In this document: in pieces, positions 1-8,926 of the stretch
Layout: each line of letters begins with the position of its first letter
Position numbering within the stretch: the stretch's first letter is position 1
Assembly (NCBI GenBank): GCA_003242885.1
Contig: QKMZ01000005.1
Coordinates: 1 to 64,000 of the forward strand
Source of the DNA: Candidatus Melainabacteria bacterium
GTDB lineage: Bacteria > Cyanobacteriota > Vampirovibrionia > Obscuribacterales > Obscuribacteraceae
DNA: 64,000 nt
Direction: 5' to 3'
Program-made: the position numbers and the translations under genes
Notes under the pieces: model-generated
Told to the model about the DNA's origin: nothing
Seen by the model: only the letters and a program-made list of their open reading frames with translations
The model's database searches: none

Positions 1-3000
1 CGTTCGCACGACGCGAGAGAATGTCGTAAGAGATCGTCGCTTCGGGTGTCGCCGAGCCGTTGAGCTTAATGTCGGTGAGGCGGTTGAGTTCGTCATAGAC
101 CCGCTCGACATAGTAGCTGTCCGGGTAGGTCAGCTTGGTGACGTTGCCGTTGGCGTCAAGCTGCATGGTCACCTGCTTGCCGTCCGGGTACTCTTCCTTG
201 AAGAAGCGACCGGCGCTGTCGAAGGAATACTGGAATGCGCCGCTGCCCGGGTCGCCACCGACGGTCGGCGTGCTGACGTCGGTCCTGCGGCCGGCTAGGT
301 CGTAGCCGTAGGTGATGGTCGGCATGCCCTGCGGCGTGCGGGTCTTCAGGCGGTTGAGCACGTCGAACGTGTTGGTCACCGTGTCGCCGTTGCGCGTCGT
401 GAAGACGAGCAAGTTGTCGTTGTCGTCGTACGACGTGTTTTCCTCGAAGGTGGCGTCCGGATAGATCGTCTGAGCAAGCCGGTCGAAGCCGTCGTAGGTG
501 TACTCGGTCGTGTTGCTGTTGGCGTCGGTCAGCTCGTGCAGCCTGCCGTTGTCGGTGTAGGTCCGGGTTTCGGCCAGGTTGTTCGACCAGTCAGTCACGG
601 TAGCCAGCATGGCGCGGGCGTCGTAGGTGTAGGTCGTAGTGCGGCTTTCCGGGTCTTTAACCGACTGCAGCTTGCGCCGCTGGTTGTAGAAATAGTTGGT
701 TGTGTTACCCAACGCATCGACCATGCTAGAGCGATCACCCGAGACGTTGTAGGAGAAATTGGCTTTCTGCCAGACCGGGATGCCCGGCGCAAGACGCCGC
801 GTTTCAACCAAGCGGTTGTTCTTGTCGTACTCAAACTGAGTGATGAACTCGAACGGCTCGGGCGCGATGGTTTCGACGACATGCCGCGACGGGTCGAACT
901 TCTGTTCGCCGCGATTGCCACGAGGGTCGGTCACCGCCACAATGTTACCGACGTTGTCGTATTCAAACGCCGTCGTCAAGTTGAGATGCGGGCTGGTGCC
1001 GAAGTCGCGGACGACTGACAGCAGAACTTCCGTGTCTGTGTCGTAATTCCACTTCGTCACGATGCCGGTTTCGTCGGTCATCGTTGCCATCTGACCGCGC
1101 GCGTTGTAGGTGAACGAAACCTGCGGAGTGATACCGCCGATGGTAGGACGCTGAATGTTCAGCAGGTCGCCGGTCAGCGAGTCGTAGGTGCTGGTCGTGA
1201 CGTTACCTTCGCCGTCTTCCGCTGTTTCAACCTTATTCCAGTTGAGATCGTAGGTGAAGGTGTTGACGATATCCGAAAGACCAGAGCCAGGCTTAGCGAC
1301 TTTCGTGAGCGTCAGCAGGTTGCTGTTTTCGTCGTAAGTCATCTCCAACGAGTTGCCTTCCGGCATCGTCCGTTTGGTTTCGCGCCTGAGCGAATCGTAC
1401 TCCCTGACTGTTTCGTTGCCGAGCTGGTCGACCATCAAAGTAGGCTGTCCATGCCGGTTGAAGTAAGCGACGGTAGCGTTGGTCAGCGGGTCGACTTCTT
1501 CGCTGCGCGAGCCTGCGAAATAGTAGGTCCACTGGTTGCTCTCACCGTCGGTCTGCGTCATGACGCGGCCGAGGCTGTCGTAGGCGTTGGTGACGATCTG
1601 CGAGGTCGGATTTTCCGGCAGGAAAATCTTCTCCAGGCGGCTGTTGCCGTCGTATTCATAGGTGGTCTCGCGCCCCATCTCATCACGGCAAGCGATGAGG
1701 TTGCCGGTCGAATCGTAAGTGAAGCCGATGTCGCGTCCGGAGTTGTCGAAGACCTGCGTCAGTTTGCCGTTGCTGTCGTATCGGAAGAGGAGCTTCCTGC
1801 CGATGCCGTTGTCCACGGATTGCAGGAGTCCACCGCTCGTAGTGAAAGTGACAGTGACGCCGTTCGGCTTTGCCCATGTGAGAAGTACGCCTGCGGACGA
1901 AAAGGTCATCGTGTCGCCGTTGCGAGTCTTGTAGACGAACTGGCTGCTGCCATTGATGGTCACGGACGATCCGCGTGCATCGAGCGGTGAATAGGTGCCG
2001 TCTGCGAGCTTCATCAGGAAGTCTGCGCTGTTGCCGAGATCCAAGACGACCGTGTTGAGCTTGACCTGGTCGCCCTTCCAGCGCTCAATCAGCGCCGCCG
2101 TGACGACGTCTGCGAGCGCATCGGTGTTGGGGTCGACCAGGAGTTCGCTAAGCGCATACAGCGCGGTGATGTTGGCTGTGGCGAAGATGGCGGAAGCATC
2201 GCCGAGACCGGAGTATGCGACGCTTGCCTTGCGGGCACTGCAGTCGTATGAATGCTGCCAGCCGTAGCCGACGGAGGACTTCATCGACCACTGATTAGAC
2301 CGGTAATGTCGGCTGAAAGGCAAGCTGTACGGGAAGACGCCGCTACCGACGGTTATGTCCGTCTTATTGTAGAGGTAGGCACCCGATGCGAGGTCGATTG
2401 GTTCCATCGAAAGCAAGTACGTAGGCGGATTCAGACTCGACTCGTCGGAAGCCATAGAACCTTCTGCCTGCTTGTTCGGGTCGCTGGGATCCGTTGTCGT
2501 GATGCCCTTCTGTCCGAAGCTGAGTGCAGCGAAGTGGTTACTTGTCGGCAGCGAAGCGTAGAAGCCGTTAGCCAGAAGCCCGTCGATACCCATGGAGCCG
2601 TTGGCGGGGAGAATGCCACGCCCGCCATTGTCAATCCAGCGAGTCTTCAGCATGGTCAGATAGGTCGAATCCCAAGAATAGAAGCTCGGGCTGATGGTTG
2701 ACCAGTTAGACGCGTTGACGTCGTAAATGGTGACACCGAGGTTGGTGGCAGCTTCCATTGCACGGTTGGTGCCAATGGTATTCGCCTCCAGCTGTTGGCG
2801 CGCCATCATTGCTTCTGAGCCGTTCACCAGCACCGAATACACATCGGAGCAGGCATCCTTTGTAGAAGTGCCGGCGTCGAGGTCGGCGAAGCCCAGCGTC
2901 TTGCCGAAGAACATCGACATCAAAAGAGCCTGGTGCAGCGACACGTATGCAAGGAAACCACCATGGTGCATGTAGATAGGCATGCAGTTTTTAATGCGAC

Positions 3001-4441
3001 CGAGCATGTCCGAATTCTTGGTGAGAATCGCCATGTAAGTGAAGAAGTCGTTCATGTACGTTTCGCCGAGAATATTTTCGGAGAAGTAATTCACCGAAGC
3101 CCCACCGGCGCGCACGTACTGCTGCAGTCTCGTCTTGTGGTAATCCGCCGAAGCCTTGGTGCACGGACCGAATGCCAGCGCGATGACGTACGGACGGTTT
3201 GCCACTTCTCCATAGGGAGTCGTCATCGTTTCGGTTGCGCCGGCGATGGCATTGTGCGTGATCGTAATTGTGAGGTTGTTCGGGTAAGGCCATTCGCCGA
3301 GAATCACCGGCGTTCCTTCCAACCACAGCTCCGGGTAGGAGTATGCGTTGATCCAGAAGGCAAGCCGCTTGTGATAGATGTCGTCAGAATAGTAGGTGAT
3401 GTCGGCACTGCCGCCACCGTACTTTGGGAACTGTAACCGCACGGTCGTGCGATACGCGTTGGGGATGCTCGACCACTGAGTGGGCGTGCCGGTTTCGTAA
3501 GGCAGACTGGTCTGACGTACCGGACCGCTTACCGCAATGATTTTACGACCGCCGATCACTTCGTCCAGCGAGGCGTCCGGCATGTTCGACTGAATGTAGG
3601 AAAGGAGAGCCTGTGAGTAGCCATTCAGATCGTTGAAGATGTTGCTCTTGTTCATGTTGAGCACGGACGTCGAAGTGATGGTTGCACCACTTTGCGCATT
3701 CGACTGGAACGAGCTCTTGCTGAAACCGATAGCCGAGGCGAGGTTGACGCCGGTTTCATAGGCATAGGTCTTGAACGACGGGTCGAATACATAGTCAGTG
3801 CCGCCAATGTCGACTTTCACCCACAGGTGATCGAGCGTGGTGGTATCCCAGGTGGGACCGGTCATGTTGACAGTGTGCGGGATGCCTACGGCGTCTAGCA
3901 GGTCGGAAGAGACATTGGGATCGGTGTCGTCGGTGCCTAGCCAATTCTTCAACTGAGCGGGCGTCAGCTCGATTTCGCCGAACATGAAGTTGGCGGTATA
4001 GCCGGCTTCGCGCAGCAGTGCGACCAGCAGTGCCGCCTGGTCGAAGGGGTTGCCGATGCCGTCGACGAGAGTGCCGAAGGCGCCCTTCTGCACGCCGTAC
4101 ATCGGATAGAAGTCGATGTTGTCGTGTACGAATTGGAAGATGAGGTCGACGTCGTTCTTCAGTGCGCGCGCTAGCTCTTCAATTGATGCGGGCCCGGGAA
4201 CAGTGTTGCTGGCGAGACCCATGTTTGCGGCCGCGCTCTTTTTGACGAACTTTGAAACGGCGGCTTCCGCGCGTTTCAAAGCCTTGCTCTGCTTCTTCTT
4301 CGTCTTGGTCTTGGTCTTGGTCTTGCTCGGGCTCGGGCTCGTGCTCGTGCTCGTGCATGTGCCAGCGCCCGAGTTCGAACCAGAGACTATGCTCTTGCCA
4401 GAGTTTTCCGGCTCAAGCTTTGATTTCTTTTCGATTGTCAT
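1..4441 (-). CDS. Transglutaminase-like/RHS (YD-repeat) giant protein, 3' end outside window
   Basis: The minus frame from the ATG at 4441 appears open to the left edge (about 1480 codons seen; I read several stretches, not every codon). Residues 1-60 are a Ser/Thr/Lys low-complexity tail with Lys-Thr repeats. Residues about 85-235 form a transglutaminase-like fold: GNPFDQAALLVALLREAGY near 131-148, then HLWVKV (His205) and VFDPSF (Asp220). The usual catalytic Cys position is Phe133, so the domain may bind rather than catalyse. About residues 230-700 are unassigned. An RHS shell entry motif, GYGWQHSYD, lies near residue 720. Classical YD repeats (FTYDSTGN, YEYDGNSR, YDSLGR, MTYDEN) run from about residue 870 to the edge. 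RHS proteins form a hollow shell that carries a C-terminal toxin or adhesive tip; that tip would lie left of this window. There is no clear signal peptide. The sequence is visibly GC-richer than neighbouring genes. The ribosome site is weak (GAGAAAAAAGAA). Confidence 0.9.
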   Translation of the reverse strand, partial: MTIEKKSKLEPENSGKSIVSGSNSGAGTCTSTSTSPSPSKTKTKTKTKKKQSKALKRAEAAVSKFVKKSAAANMGLASNTVPGPASIEELARALKNDVDLIFQFVHDNIDFYPMYGVQKGAFGTLVDGIGNPFDQAALLVALLREAGYTANFMFGEIELTPAQLKNWLGTDDTDPNVSSDLLDAVGIPHTVNMTGPTWDTTTLDHLWVKVDIGGTDYVFDPSFKTYAYETGVNLASAIGFSKSSFQSNAQSGATITSTSVLNMNKSNIFNDLNGYSQALLSYIQSNMPDASLDEVIGGRKIIAVSGPVRQTSLPYETGTPTQWSSIPNAYRTTVRLQFPKYGGGSADITYYSDDIYHKRLAFWINAYSYPELWLEGTPVILGEWPYPNNLTITITHNAIAGATETMTTPYGEVANRPYVIALAFGPCTKASADYHKTRLQQYVRAGGASVNYFSENILGETYMNDFFTYMAILTKNSDMLGRIKNCMPIYMHHGGFLAYVSLHQALLMSMFFGKTLGFADLDAGTSTKDACSDVYSVLVNGSEAMMARQQLEANTIGTNRAMEAATNLGVTIYDVNASNWSTISPSFYSWDSTYLTMLKTRWIDNGGRGILPANGSMGIDGLLANGFYASLPTSNHFAALSFGQKGITTTDPSDPNKQAEGSMASDESSLNPPTYLLSMEPIDLASGAYLYNKTDITVGSGVFPYSLPFSRHYRSNQWSMKSSVGYGWQHSYDCSARKASVAYSGLGDASAIFATANITALYALSELLVDPNTDALADVVTAALIERWKGDQVKLNTVVLDLGNSADFLMKLADGTYSPLDARGSSVTINGSSQFVYKTRNGDTMTFSSAGVLLTWAKPNGVTVTFTTSGGLLQSVDNGIGRKLLFRYDSNGKLTQVFDNSGRDIGFTYDSTGNLIACRDEMGRETTYEYDGNSRLEKIFLPENPTSQIVTNAYDSLGRVMTQTDGESNQWTYYFAGSRSEEVDPLTNATVAYFNRHGQPTLMVDQLGNETVREYDSLRRETKRTMPEGNSLEMTYDENSNLLTLTKVAKPGSGLSDIVNTFTYDLNWNKVETAEDGEGNVTTSTYDSLTGDLLNIQRPTIGGITPQVSFTYNARGQMATMTDETGIVTKWNYDTDTEVLLSVVRDFGTSPHLNLTTAFEYDNVGNIVAVTDPRGNRGEQKFDPSRHVVETIAPEPFEFITQFEYDKNNRLVETRRLAPGIPVWQKANFSYNVSGDRSSMVDALGNTTNYFYNQRRKLQSVKDPESRTTTYTYDARAMLATVTDWSNNLAETRTYTDNGRLHELTDANSNTTEYTYDGFDRLAQTIYPDATFEENTSYDDNDNLLVFTTRNGDTVTNTFDVLNRLKTRTPQGMPTITYGYDLAGRRTDVSTPTVGGDPGSGAFQYSFDSAGRFFKEEYPDGKQVTMQLDANGNVTKLTYPDSYYVERVYDELNRLTDIKLNGSATPEATISYDILSRRAN

Positions 4442-4461
4442 TTCTTTTTTCTCGCTGTTTT

Positions 4462-4501
4462 GACCGCATTGCGGTCCTTGCAGGTGCTCTTTTTTTGAGC
4501 A
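4462..4501 (-). promoter_or_regulatory. Two hairpins in the leader of the RHS giant
   Basis: Two perfect inverted repeats sit just upstream of the RHS start: GACCGC-ATT-GCGGTC at 4462-4476 and TGCTC-T7-GAGCA at 4485-4501. In the minus-strand transcript they fold 20-60 nt before the ATG. The second has an A7 loop and no U tract, so neither looks like a terminator. They may stabilise or modulate translation of the giant mRNA. Confidence 0.35.
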
Positions 4502-4558
4502 TCTGCGTGCTGGAGGGAAGAAGTTTGGTGAAAGGATGCTCGGGGGAATGCTAAATGA

Positions 4559-4783
4559 TTAGCAGGTTCCGCCAGGACACGTAGTCACGACGCTGGTCCT
4601 GTTGCCCATGGCGTCGTAGTTGTAGGTGTGAGTGGTGCCGTTGGCAAAGGTGACGGTCTGGAGGCGACCACGGGAATCATAACTGTACGAGGCGCCGTCG
4701 GACGCAAGGAGGCTCTTCTTCTGGAAGCTTGCCACCTCAGTGTTTTCGGCGCAACCACAGTTGTCTTTGTTTTCGTTTGTCAT
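4559..4783 (-). CDS. Mini RHS/YD-repeat protein, 74 aa
   Basis: The start is set by a good ribosome site (AGAGGAACGAAA before ATG 4783), which removes the upstream part of the open frame. Residues 1-30 are polar (MTNENKDNCGCAENTE). The rest is essentially two YD repeats (YSYDSRGRLQTV and YNYDAMGNRTSVV) ending in CPGGTC. Normal RHS proteins contain dozens of such repeats, so this is either an orphan fragment of a larger gene that kept a working start, or a true mini-protein. It precedes the RHS giant by about 120 bp on the same strand and has Cys at both ends. No toxin or immunity domain is visible. Confidence 0.7.
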   Translation of the reverse strand: MTNENKDNCGCAENTEVASFQKKSLLASDGASYSYDSRGRLQTVTFANGTTHTYNYDAMGNRTSVVTTCPGGTC

Positions 4784-4882
4784 TTTCGTTCCTCTTTTGC
4801 AACAATCGCAAGTTGCGAATGCTGCGCTAGCTGCGTGAATCTGCTGCAGCAATGGTTGTCGGACACCTGTTTAGGGGACGAA

Positions 4883-5323
4883 TTAGCTCGTCGGCGGTGT
4901 GTCGTTATAGAAGATCTTTTCCAGCACGGGCAAGATTAGTGTCGTCAGGATTAGCGCGATGGAGCCATATACAGGTAGATACCATTCCGGCCATGTCGCC
5001 GCGAATGGACCTCCAAGCGCAAATACCCATACGGCGAATGCAAAGGCTGAAGCTACGCACGGAAAGATCTTGTTAGGCATGAAGCCGGGTGGTTGGGTCT
5101 TCATGAAGCAGACATATAGAGGCGTCAAGCCCAGCAACGCTGAAAAGACAATCCAATGAAGGATCGGTGATGTTATCGTCTGACCAGAAAGAAGACCGGA
5201 TAAAGCCACATAGCCAGTGACAATATCAGCAGGGATATTTCGCAGAAGCTTGTCGAAATACGATTCATCCGGACCCGCTGTGAATGGAGGTCGGCTGCGC
5301 ATGCGCTTTATGAATTGACGCAT
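4883..5323 (-). CDS. Small integral membrane protein, 146 aa
   Basis: The start at 5323 is preceded by GGAGCAACAGA, a good ribosome site; the longer open frame adds 22 unsupported residues. A basic N-terminus (MRQFIKRMRSRPP) is followed by four hydrophobic segments: about residues 32-50, 56-76, 84-108 and 116-138. I do not recognise a family. It is the first of three same-strand genes leading into the RHS giant (gaps of about 100 and 117 bp), so it could be a membrane partner for export or anchoring. That role is only positional inference. Confidence 0.7.
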   Translation of the reverse strand: MRQFIKRMRSRPPFTAGPDESYFDKLLRNIPADIVTGYVALSGLLSGQTITSPILHWIVFSALLGLTPLYVCFMKTQPPGFMPNKIFPCVASAFAFAVWVFALGGPFAATWPEWYLPVYGSIALILTTLILPVLEKIFYNDTPPTS

Positions 5324-5865
5324 TCTGTTGCTCCGTTTAGTTGTTGCACAAGTCAATTTATACAAACCGTCAGAAAACCGGCGCACCATCAGCTGCTTTG
5401 TTGTTTCTGTTTTGTTGTTGGTAGTGGTGAAGGCGTGGTGCCGTGTGGTGTTTCCGTTGAAACGGGATGCAATAAATTGGACGAACGCAACCTACAAATC
5501 CGCCTTGGCTGGTGCAATACGTACCGAATGGTTAGTGAAACATTAAGGGCGGCGGCGCAATCCCGCTTCCGGTGCGCGATTTGAAATTGTCATTATTGAA
5601 CCTAGCGCAAGGTCGAATTAGCAAATAGTCAGAAAACCGTGTCTAGCAAACGCTTCGCGAGGTTGCTATGTTAAGTACACCCGATTGGCGCGTATCGCTT
5701 TTACGGCGATAGATTTCGGCGAAATGAGATTGTTTGATACTTAACAGTATTACGAAACATGTCTCCTTCTGCCTTTTCCTCGATTCTTGTGTCAAGTGAA
5801 AAGTTGCATGAAAGCTGAAACCTATCAATGGTACGGCTCATTTCCCTAAAAGTGGACCGGTCGTA

Positions 5866-5955
5866 ATGATGGTGCCTTTCTTTGAGGAAAGTTTGATGAG
5901 GTTAATAAACGGACTAGTGAAGCTAAAAGTAGCCGTGCCGATATGATGGTGCCTT
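5866..5955. repeat. 13-bp direct repeat ATGATGGTGCCTT, two copies
   Basis: Identical 13-mers lie at 5866-5878 and 5943-5955, 77 bp apart, in otherwise non-coding sequence. They are not part of a recognised element and may be remnants of a duplication or protein-binding sites. Confidence 0.45.
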
Positions 5956-6130
5956 AATCAATGCGTGTTGTTGATGCCCTTGTGCCGTTAGCGGTGGCTC
6001 TGCTCCTCGTTGTTGGACTGTGTTGAGTGTTGGGCGGCACCTGCGGCGCTACCATCGTTCGATCGAGTAGCGAGGCTCTCAGCGCTCTCTAATCGTGACT
6101 GTAGGCGCTTCTTATTGAAGTTCTAGTCGA

Positions 6131-6187
6131 TCACACTTTAGTGTGAAACACCAAAGTGCTAAATGACAAACGCTAAAGTGCTAAATG
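6131..6187. promoter_or_regulatory. Operator-like cluster: palindrome plus two direct repeats
   Basis: A palindrome with perfect 7-bp arms (TCACACT-TT-AGTGTGA, 6131-6146) is followed by two identical 13-mers, AAAGTGCTAAATG, at 6153-6165 and 6175-6187. The direct repeats are spaced 22 bp start to start, about two helical turns, so proteins on both would face the same side. The palindrome arm CACTTTAG is the reverse complement of CTAAAGTG, found again at 6173-6180. It lies 120-180 bp before the calpain-like gene and probably regulates it; the binding protein is unknown. Confidence 0.55.
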
Positions 6188-6211
6188 GCATCTCGGATGT
6201 ACACAAAAAAG

Positions 6212-6228
6212 TCACAAGGTGTTCCTTT
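6212..6228 (+). promoter_or_regulatory. Possible degenerate copy of the shared 17-bp promoter element
   Basis: TCACAAGGTGTTCCTTT matches the shared consensus in its first six bases and at positions 10-14, but lacks the terminal GGA and has no clear -10 hexamer at the expected spacing. It lies 80 bp before the calpain-like gene, whose product resembles the products of the other genes in the set. Confidence 0.35.
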
Positions 6229-6308
6229 TTTGCAAACGATGTCTCTGGCATGCTGGCGAAGCTGAAACAGCGATTTACTAAAAACTAGTTTTACTGAGGC
6301 GGTACTCG

Positions 6309-7802
6309 ATGAGTCATTCAAAGGACCAATCGTTCGAAGTCGATAATCGCAAAGATTCGAAGGCAGCACCTTCAGGTTTTTCCTCAGAGGTTTATGGTGA
6401 GGCTGCAAACGACGGAGGACTATTAAACACTGCTTCGGCGCGTAAGTTAAATTCGGATGTTGCTACTGCTACCGGCGATGATGGTTTTGAGTTGTTTGAT
6501 TCGGAAGAACGAGTAGTTGGAGAAGAAACGCACCGAGAGTCTGAAGACAATTTTGAGGAAGAAACAGAAGGTGGCACTGATACTGGAAGTGAGAACCAAA
6601 GCTCTGTGGATGATGAAAATTTTGAACCTGGCGAAGTTGAGCTTCCCGACAATCGAAAACAGATTGGAACTAAGCCAGAAGAAGAATCTGCGGCTCCAGA
6701 AGTATCTGCTGAATCTGTGACGCAAGGTGATATTGGAAATTGTTTTTTCCTAGCCGGACTTGCCTCACTGGCCAACACGCCGGAAGGGCAGCAATCTATT
6801 CGTGACATGGTTACGACGAATGACGATGGCTCTGCTACTGTGACATTTCCTGGAGATAGATCACATCCGATTACGGTAACTCAAAAGGACATTGAAGAGA
6901 ATATTGCAAACGGCAACATCGACCAGACTTCAGATACCTTGATGCAGGTGCAGACTGCTTTTCTGAAATACGACCGCATAGACCAATACGGTGCTGGTAT
7001 TAACGAATTGCAGCGCAGTGGAATTCCGGTGTTTGCACAAATTCGTGATGAATCGTCCGCGCTGCATCTGCTGACTGGTGAGGATACTGCGACTAAAGTT
7101 TCTGGCGTAATAAACTCTAGCTACAATCTTGGCGGCTCCAACAGAGAAAACGTCGCTAAGTTCATTCAGCAAGCGCTCGAGGATGGACAGCCCGTTGTTG
7201 CCGGTACTGCACCATGGGCTGACGATCCGATTGTTTCCTCTCATGCTTACAGCGTCCTGGACTACGACCCTGCTACGGACCAGGTAACTGTGAGAAATCC
7301 ATGGGGGCACAATGAGGGGCATGGAATAGACAATGTTGGTGATTGCAAGAACGGAATCACCAATATCGGAGACGGTAAATTGACAATGTCCTATGAAACG
7401 TTCTTCAAAAACTTCGATGAAATTGGCGCCGCAGGAGTGAACCCAAGCGCATCGAGAATGGATGATATCGTTAATGATGTAGGCAATGTCGCAGAGAACA
7501 ATCTTAGTGTTGGTGCCGATATCTTAAAGGGACGCTTCAGCGAGATTTTGCCTGACGTCTCAAACCTTCTGCAAAGCTATTCCAATTTGGCTCTCGATCT
7601 TCCTGTCACTTCGGTCAACCAGGCTGAGAGTCTTTTGGGTGCAAGAATACGCGGAGCTTATAACACTGTTAGCAGCATTGCTCACGGAGACTTTCCGAGT
7701 CTTTCCAATCTGAACAACGCAGCACTTGTTCCAGAGCCAGTCTTGGATGGTGCGGAAGCTCTCGTTTCTAAAGTAGGCGACATCTTCAGCAGCATCTTCT
7801 GA
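6309..7802 (+). CDS. Calpain-like (family C2) cysteine protease, 497 aa
   Basis: The calpain catalytic triad is visible: Cys145 in QGDIGNCFFLAGLASLA, His312 in SSHAYSVLDY and Asn330 in VRNPWG. The protease core spans about residues 135-375. Residues 1-130 are acidic and low in complexity (rich in Glu, Ser, Asp), probably disordered. Residues 380-497 are an unassigned, mostly helical tail rich in Asn, Ser and Leu. There is no signal peptide or transmembrane segment. Bacterial calpain-like proteases are found alone or as parts of large exported proteins; the substrate here is unknown. The gene stands alone, convergent with a response regulator, behind an operator-like repeat cluster and a weak copy of the shared promoter element. 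The ribosome site is modest (GAGGCGG before ATG). Confidence 0.88.
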   Translation: MSHSKDQSFEVDNRKDSKAAPSGFSSEVYGEAANDGGLLNTASARKLNSDVATATGDDGFELFDSEERVVGEETHRESEDNFEEETEGGTDTGSENQSSVDDENFEPGEVELPDNRKQIGTKPEEESAAPEVSAESVTQGDIGNCFFLAGLASLANTPEGQQSIRDMVTTNDDGSATVTFPGDRSHPITVTQKDIEENIANGNIDQTSDTLMQVQTAFLKYDRIDQYGAGINELQRSGIPVFAQIRDESSALHLLTGEDTATKVSGVINSSYNLGGSNRENVAKFIQQALEDGQPVVAGTAPWADDPIVSSHAYSVLDYDPATDQVTVRNPWGHNEGHGIDNVGDCKNGITNIGDGKLTMSYETFFKNFDEIGAAGVNPSASRMDDIVNDVGNVAENNLSVGADILKGRFSEILPDVSNLLQSYSNLALDLPVTSVNQAESLLGARIRGAYNTVSSIAHGDFPSLSNLNNAALVPEPVLDGAEALVSKVGDIFSSIF

Positions 7803-7844
7803 TGCACTATCATTCGAGATTCAAACTATTAGCTACGTTGTCTA

Positions 7845-8543
7845 CTAACTGCCAGTAGATTTGTTCACGTCAGAAACATCAAGTTTGTATCCAACACCAT
7901 GAACGTTCACCAACAGTTTTGGATAACCTGCTGCTTCTAGTTTTTCTCTCAAGCGTTTTACGTAAACACGTACAGTGTCTGTTGAAATTTCAGAAGATGT
8001 TTTCCAAACTCGCCCAATTAGCGCTTCTGCACTGAACACTTGATCTGGATGTCGTCCAAGAAATTCGAGTACTGCAAATTCCGTTGCCGTCAATTTCAAT
8101 TCTTTGCCGTCAATCAAAACCTTGTGAGCATCAGGATCTATATTGAGAGGTCCGACGCTTGCCACTCGTGTAGCCAACACTTTTCCACGTCGCATTAAGG
8201 CATTCAATCGCGCCGTCAATTCGCGCAGATCGAAAGGTTTTGTCAAATAATCATCGGCACCCGAATCCAATCCTTTTTCCTTATCGGAGATTTCGTCCTT
8301 GCCGGTCAAAATGAGGATTGGCGTTGTCCCTCCTCGGGACCTGTACCACTGGCAAAGCTCGATACCGGACACTTCCGGCATAGTCCAGTCGATGACCAGC
8401 ACGTCGTACTGCACCTGTGTCATGTACTCACGCGCTTCTGCGCCGTCGGAAGCTTGATCTACATTCCACTTGTGGTGTTCGAGCCAGGCGCTGACCGACT
8501 GAAGCAATTCAGGATCATCATCTGCCAACAGAACTTTGGGCAT
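7845..8543 (-). CDS. OmpR/PhoB-family response regulator, 232 aa
   Basis: The N-terminal receiver domain (residues 1-120) has the acidic pair Asp8/Asp9, phospho-acceptor Asp52 (VIDWTMPEV), Thr80 (LILTGK) and Lys102 (LTKPFD). The C-terminal winged helix (about 130-225) has the usual OmpR pattern (TATEFAVLEFL, TDTVRVYVKRLREKLE, VHGVGYKL). It is a DNA-binding transcription factor activated by phosphorylation. No histidine kinase is adjacent; the only kinase in the window is the tandem one at 32.7 kb, so the pair may be orphans of each other or unrelated. It is convergent with the calpain-like gene (42-bp gap) and could regulate neighbouring promoters, but nothing here shows that. Confidence 0.95.
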   Translation of the reverse strand: MPKVLLADDDPELLQSVSAWLEHHKWNVDQASDGAEAREYMTQVQYDVLVIDWTMPEVSGIELCQWYRSRGGTTPILILTGKDEISDKEKGLDSGADDYLTKPFDLRELTARLNALMRRGKVLATRVASVGPLNIDPDAHKVLIDGKELKLTATEFAVLEFLGRHPDQVFSAEALIGRVWKTSSEISTDTVRVYVKRLREKLEAAGYPKLLVNVHGVGYKLDVSDVNKSTGS

Positions 8544-8926
8544 TGTACTTTTGGTCTCCGAAACCTAGAAAAACGGCTGTGCCATTACGAAAGCTAGACT
8601 TAATGAAGACTAACTTAGCACACCAGGTTGTCATAGAGATCAGGTTCTAGTTCTTATTCTAGATATAGATGTCAGTGTTCCTCTTGAATTCGTGGCGTAA
8701 TTAGGAGTCTTTCGGCGCTGTGCGCTTGCCGCGCCCAATTGCTCGACCGCTGCTCGATTAAACAAGAAATTCACAAATCGTTCCGGATTTCCTAAGGTCG
8801 TCGCGACTAGGTTGTATCCAACCCTGATGAGGGTCACGTTTCTCAATGCCGGCAAGAGAATTGAATTTGCCTGTGTTTACTTAGTAGCCAGATCTTGTAA
8901 TCGCCGTTTTTCACAGGAGAATTCTT
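8544..8926. other. 383-bp divergent intergenic region
   Basis: This lies between the response regulator and the rightward small gene at 8927. It holds one clear copy of the shared 17-bp promoter element (8771-8787). A 71-codon frame on the minus strand (8640-8855) has no ribosome site or recognisable sequence and is judged spurious. Confidence 0.6.
8771..8813 (+). promoter_or_regulatory. Shared promoter element, copy 1
   Basis: TCACAAATCGTTCCGGA (8771-8787) is followed after 20 bp by TAGGTT (8808-8813), a plausible -10. It differs from the best copy (28369) at two positions. It lies 139 bp before the ATG at 8927. Confidence 0.65.

Larger units (their letters stand above)
5324..6308. other. 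985-bp gene-poor intergenic region
   Basis: This separates the leftward RHS cluster from the rightward calpain-like gene. Short open frames here (such as a 61-codon one at 5643-5828 on the minus strand) lack ribosome sites and recognisable sequence. The region holds a 13-bp direct repeat, an operator-like repeat cluster and a weak copy of the shared promoter element, each listed separately. Confidence 0.6.

Noticed and set aside
536..1990. Rightward frames of 160-179 codons inside the RHS gene
   Set aside because: Opposite strand of a clearly coding RHS repeat region; no supported start or domain.
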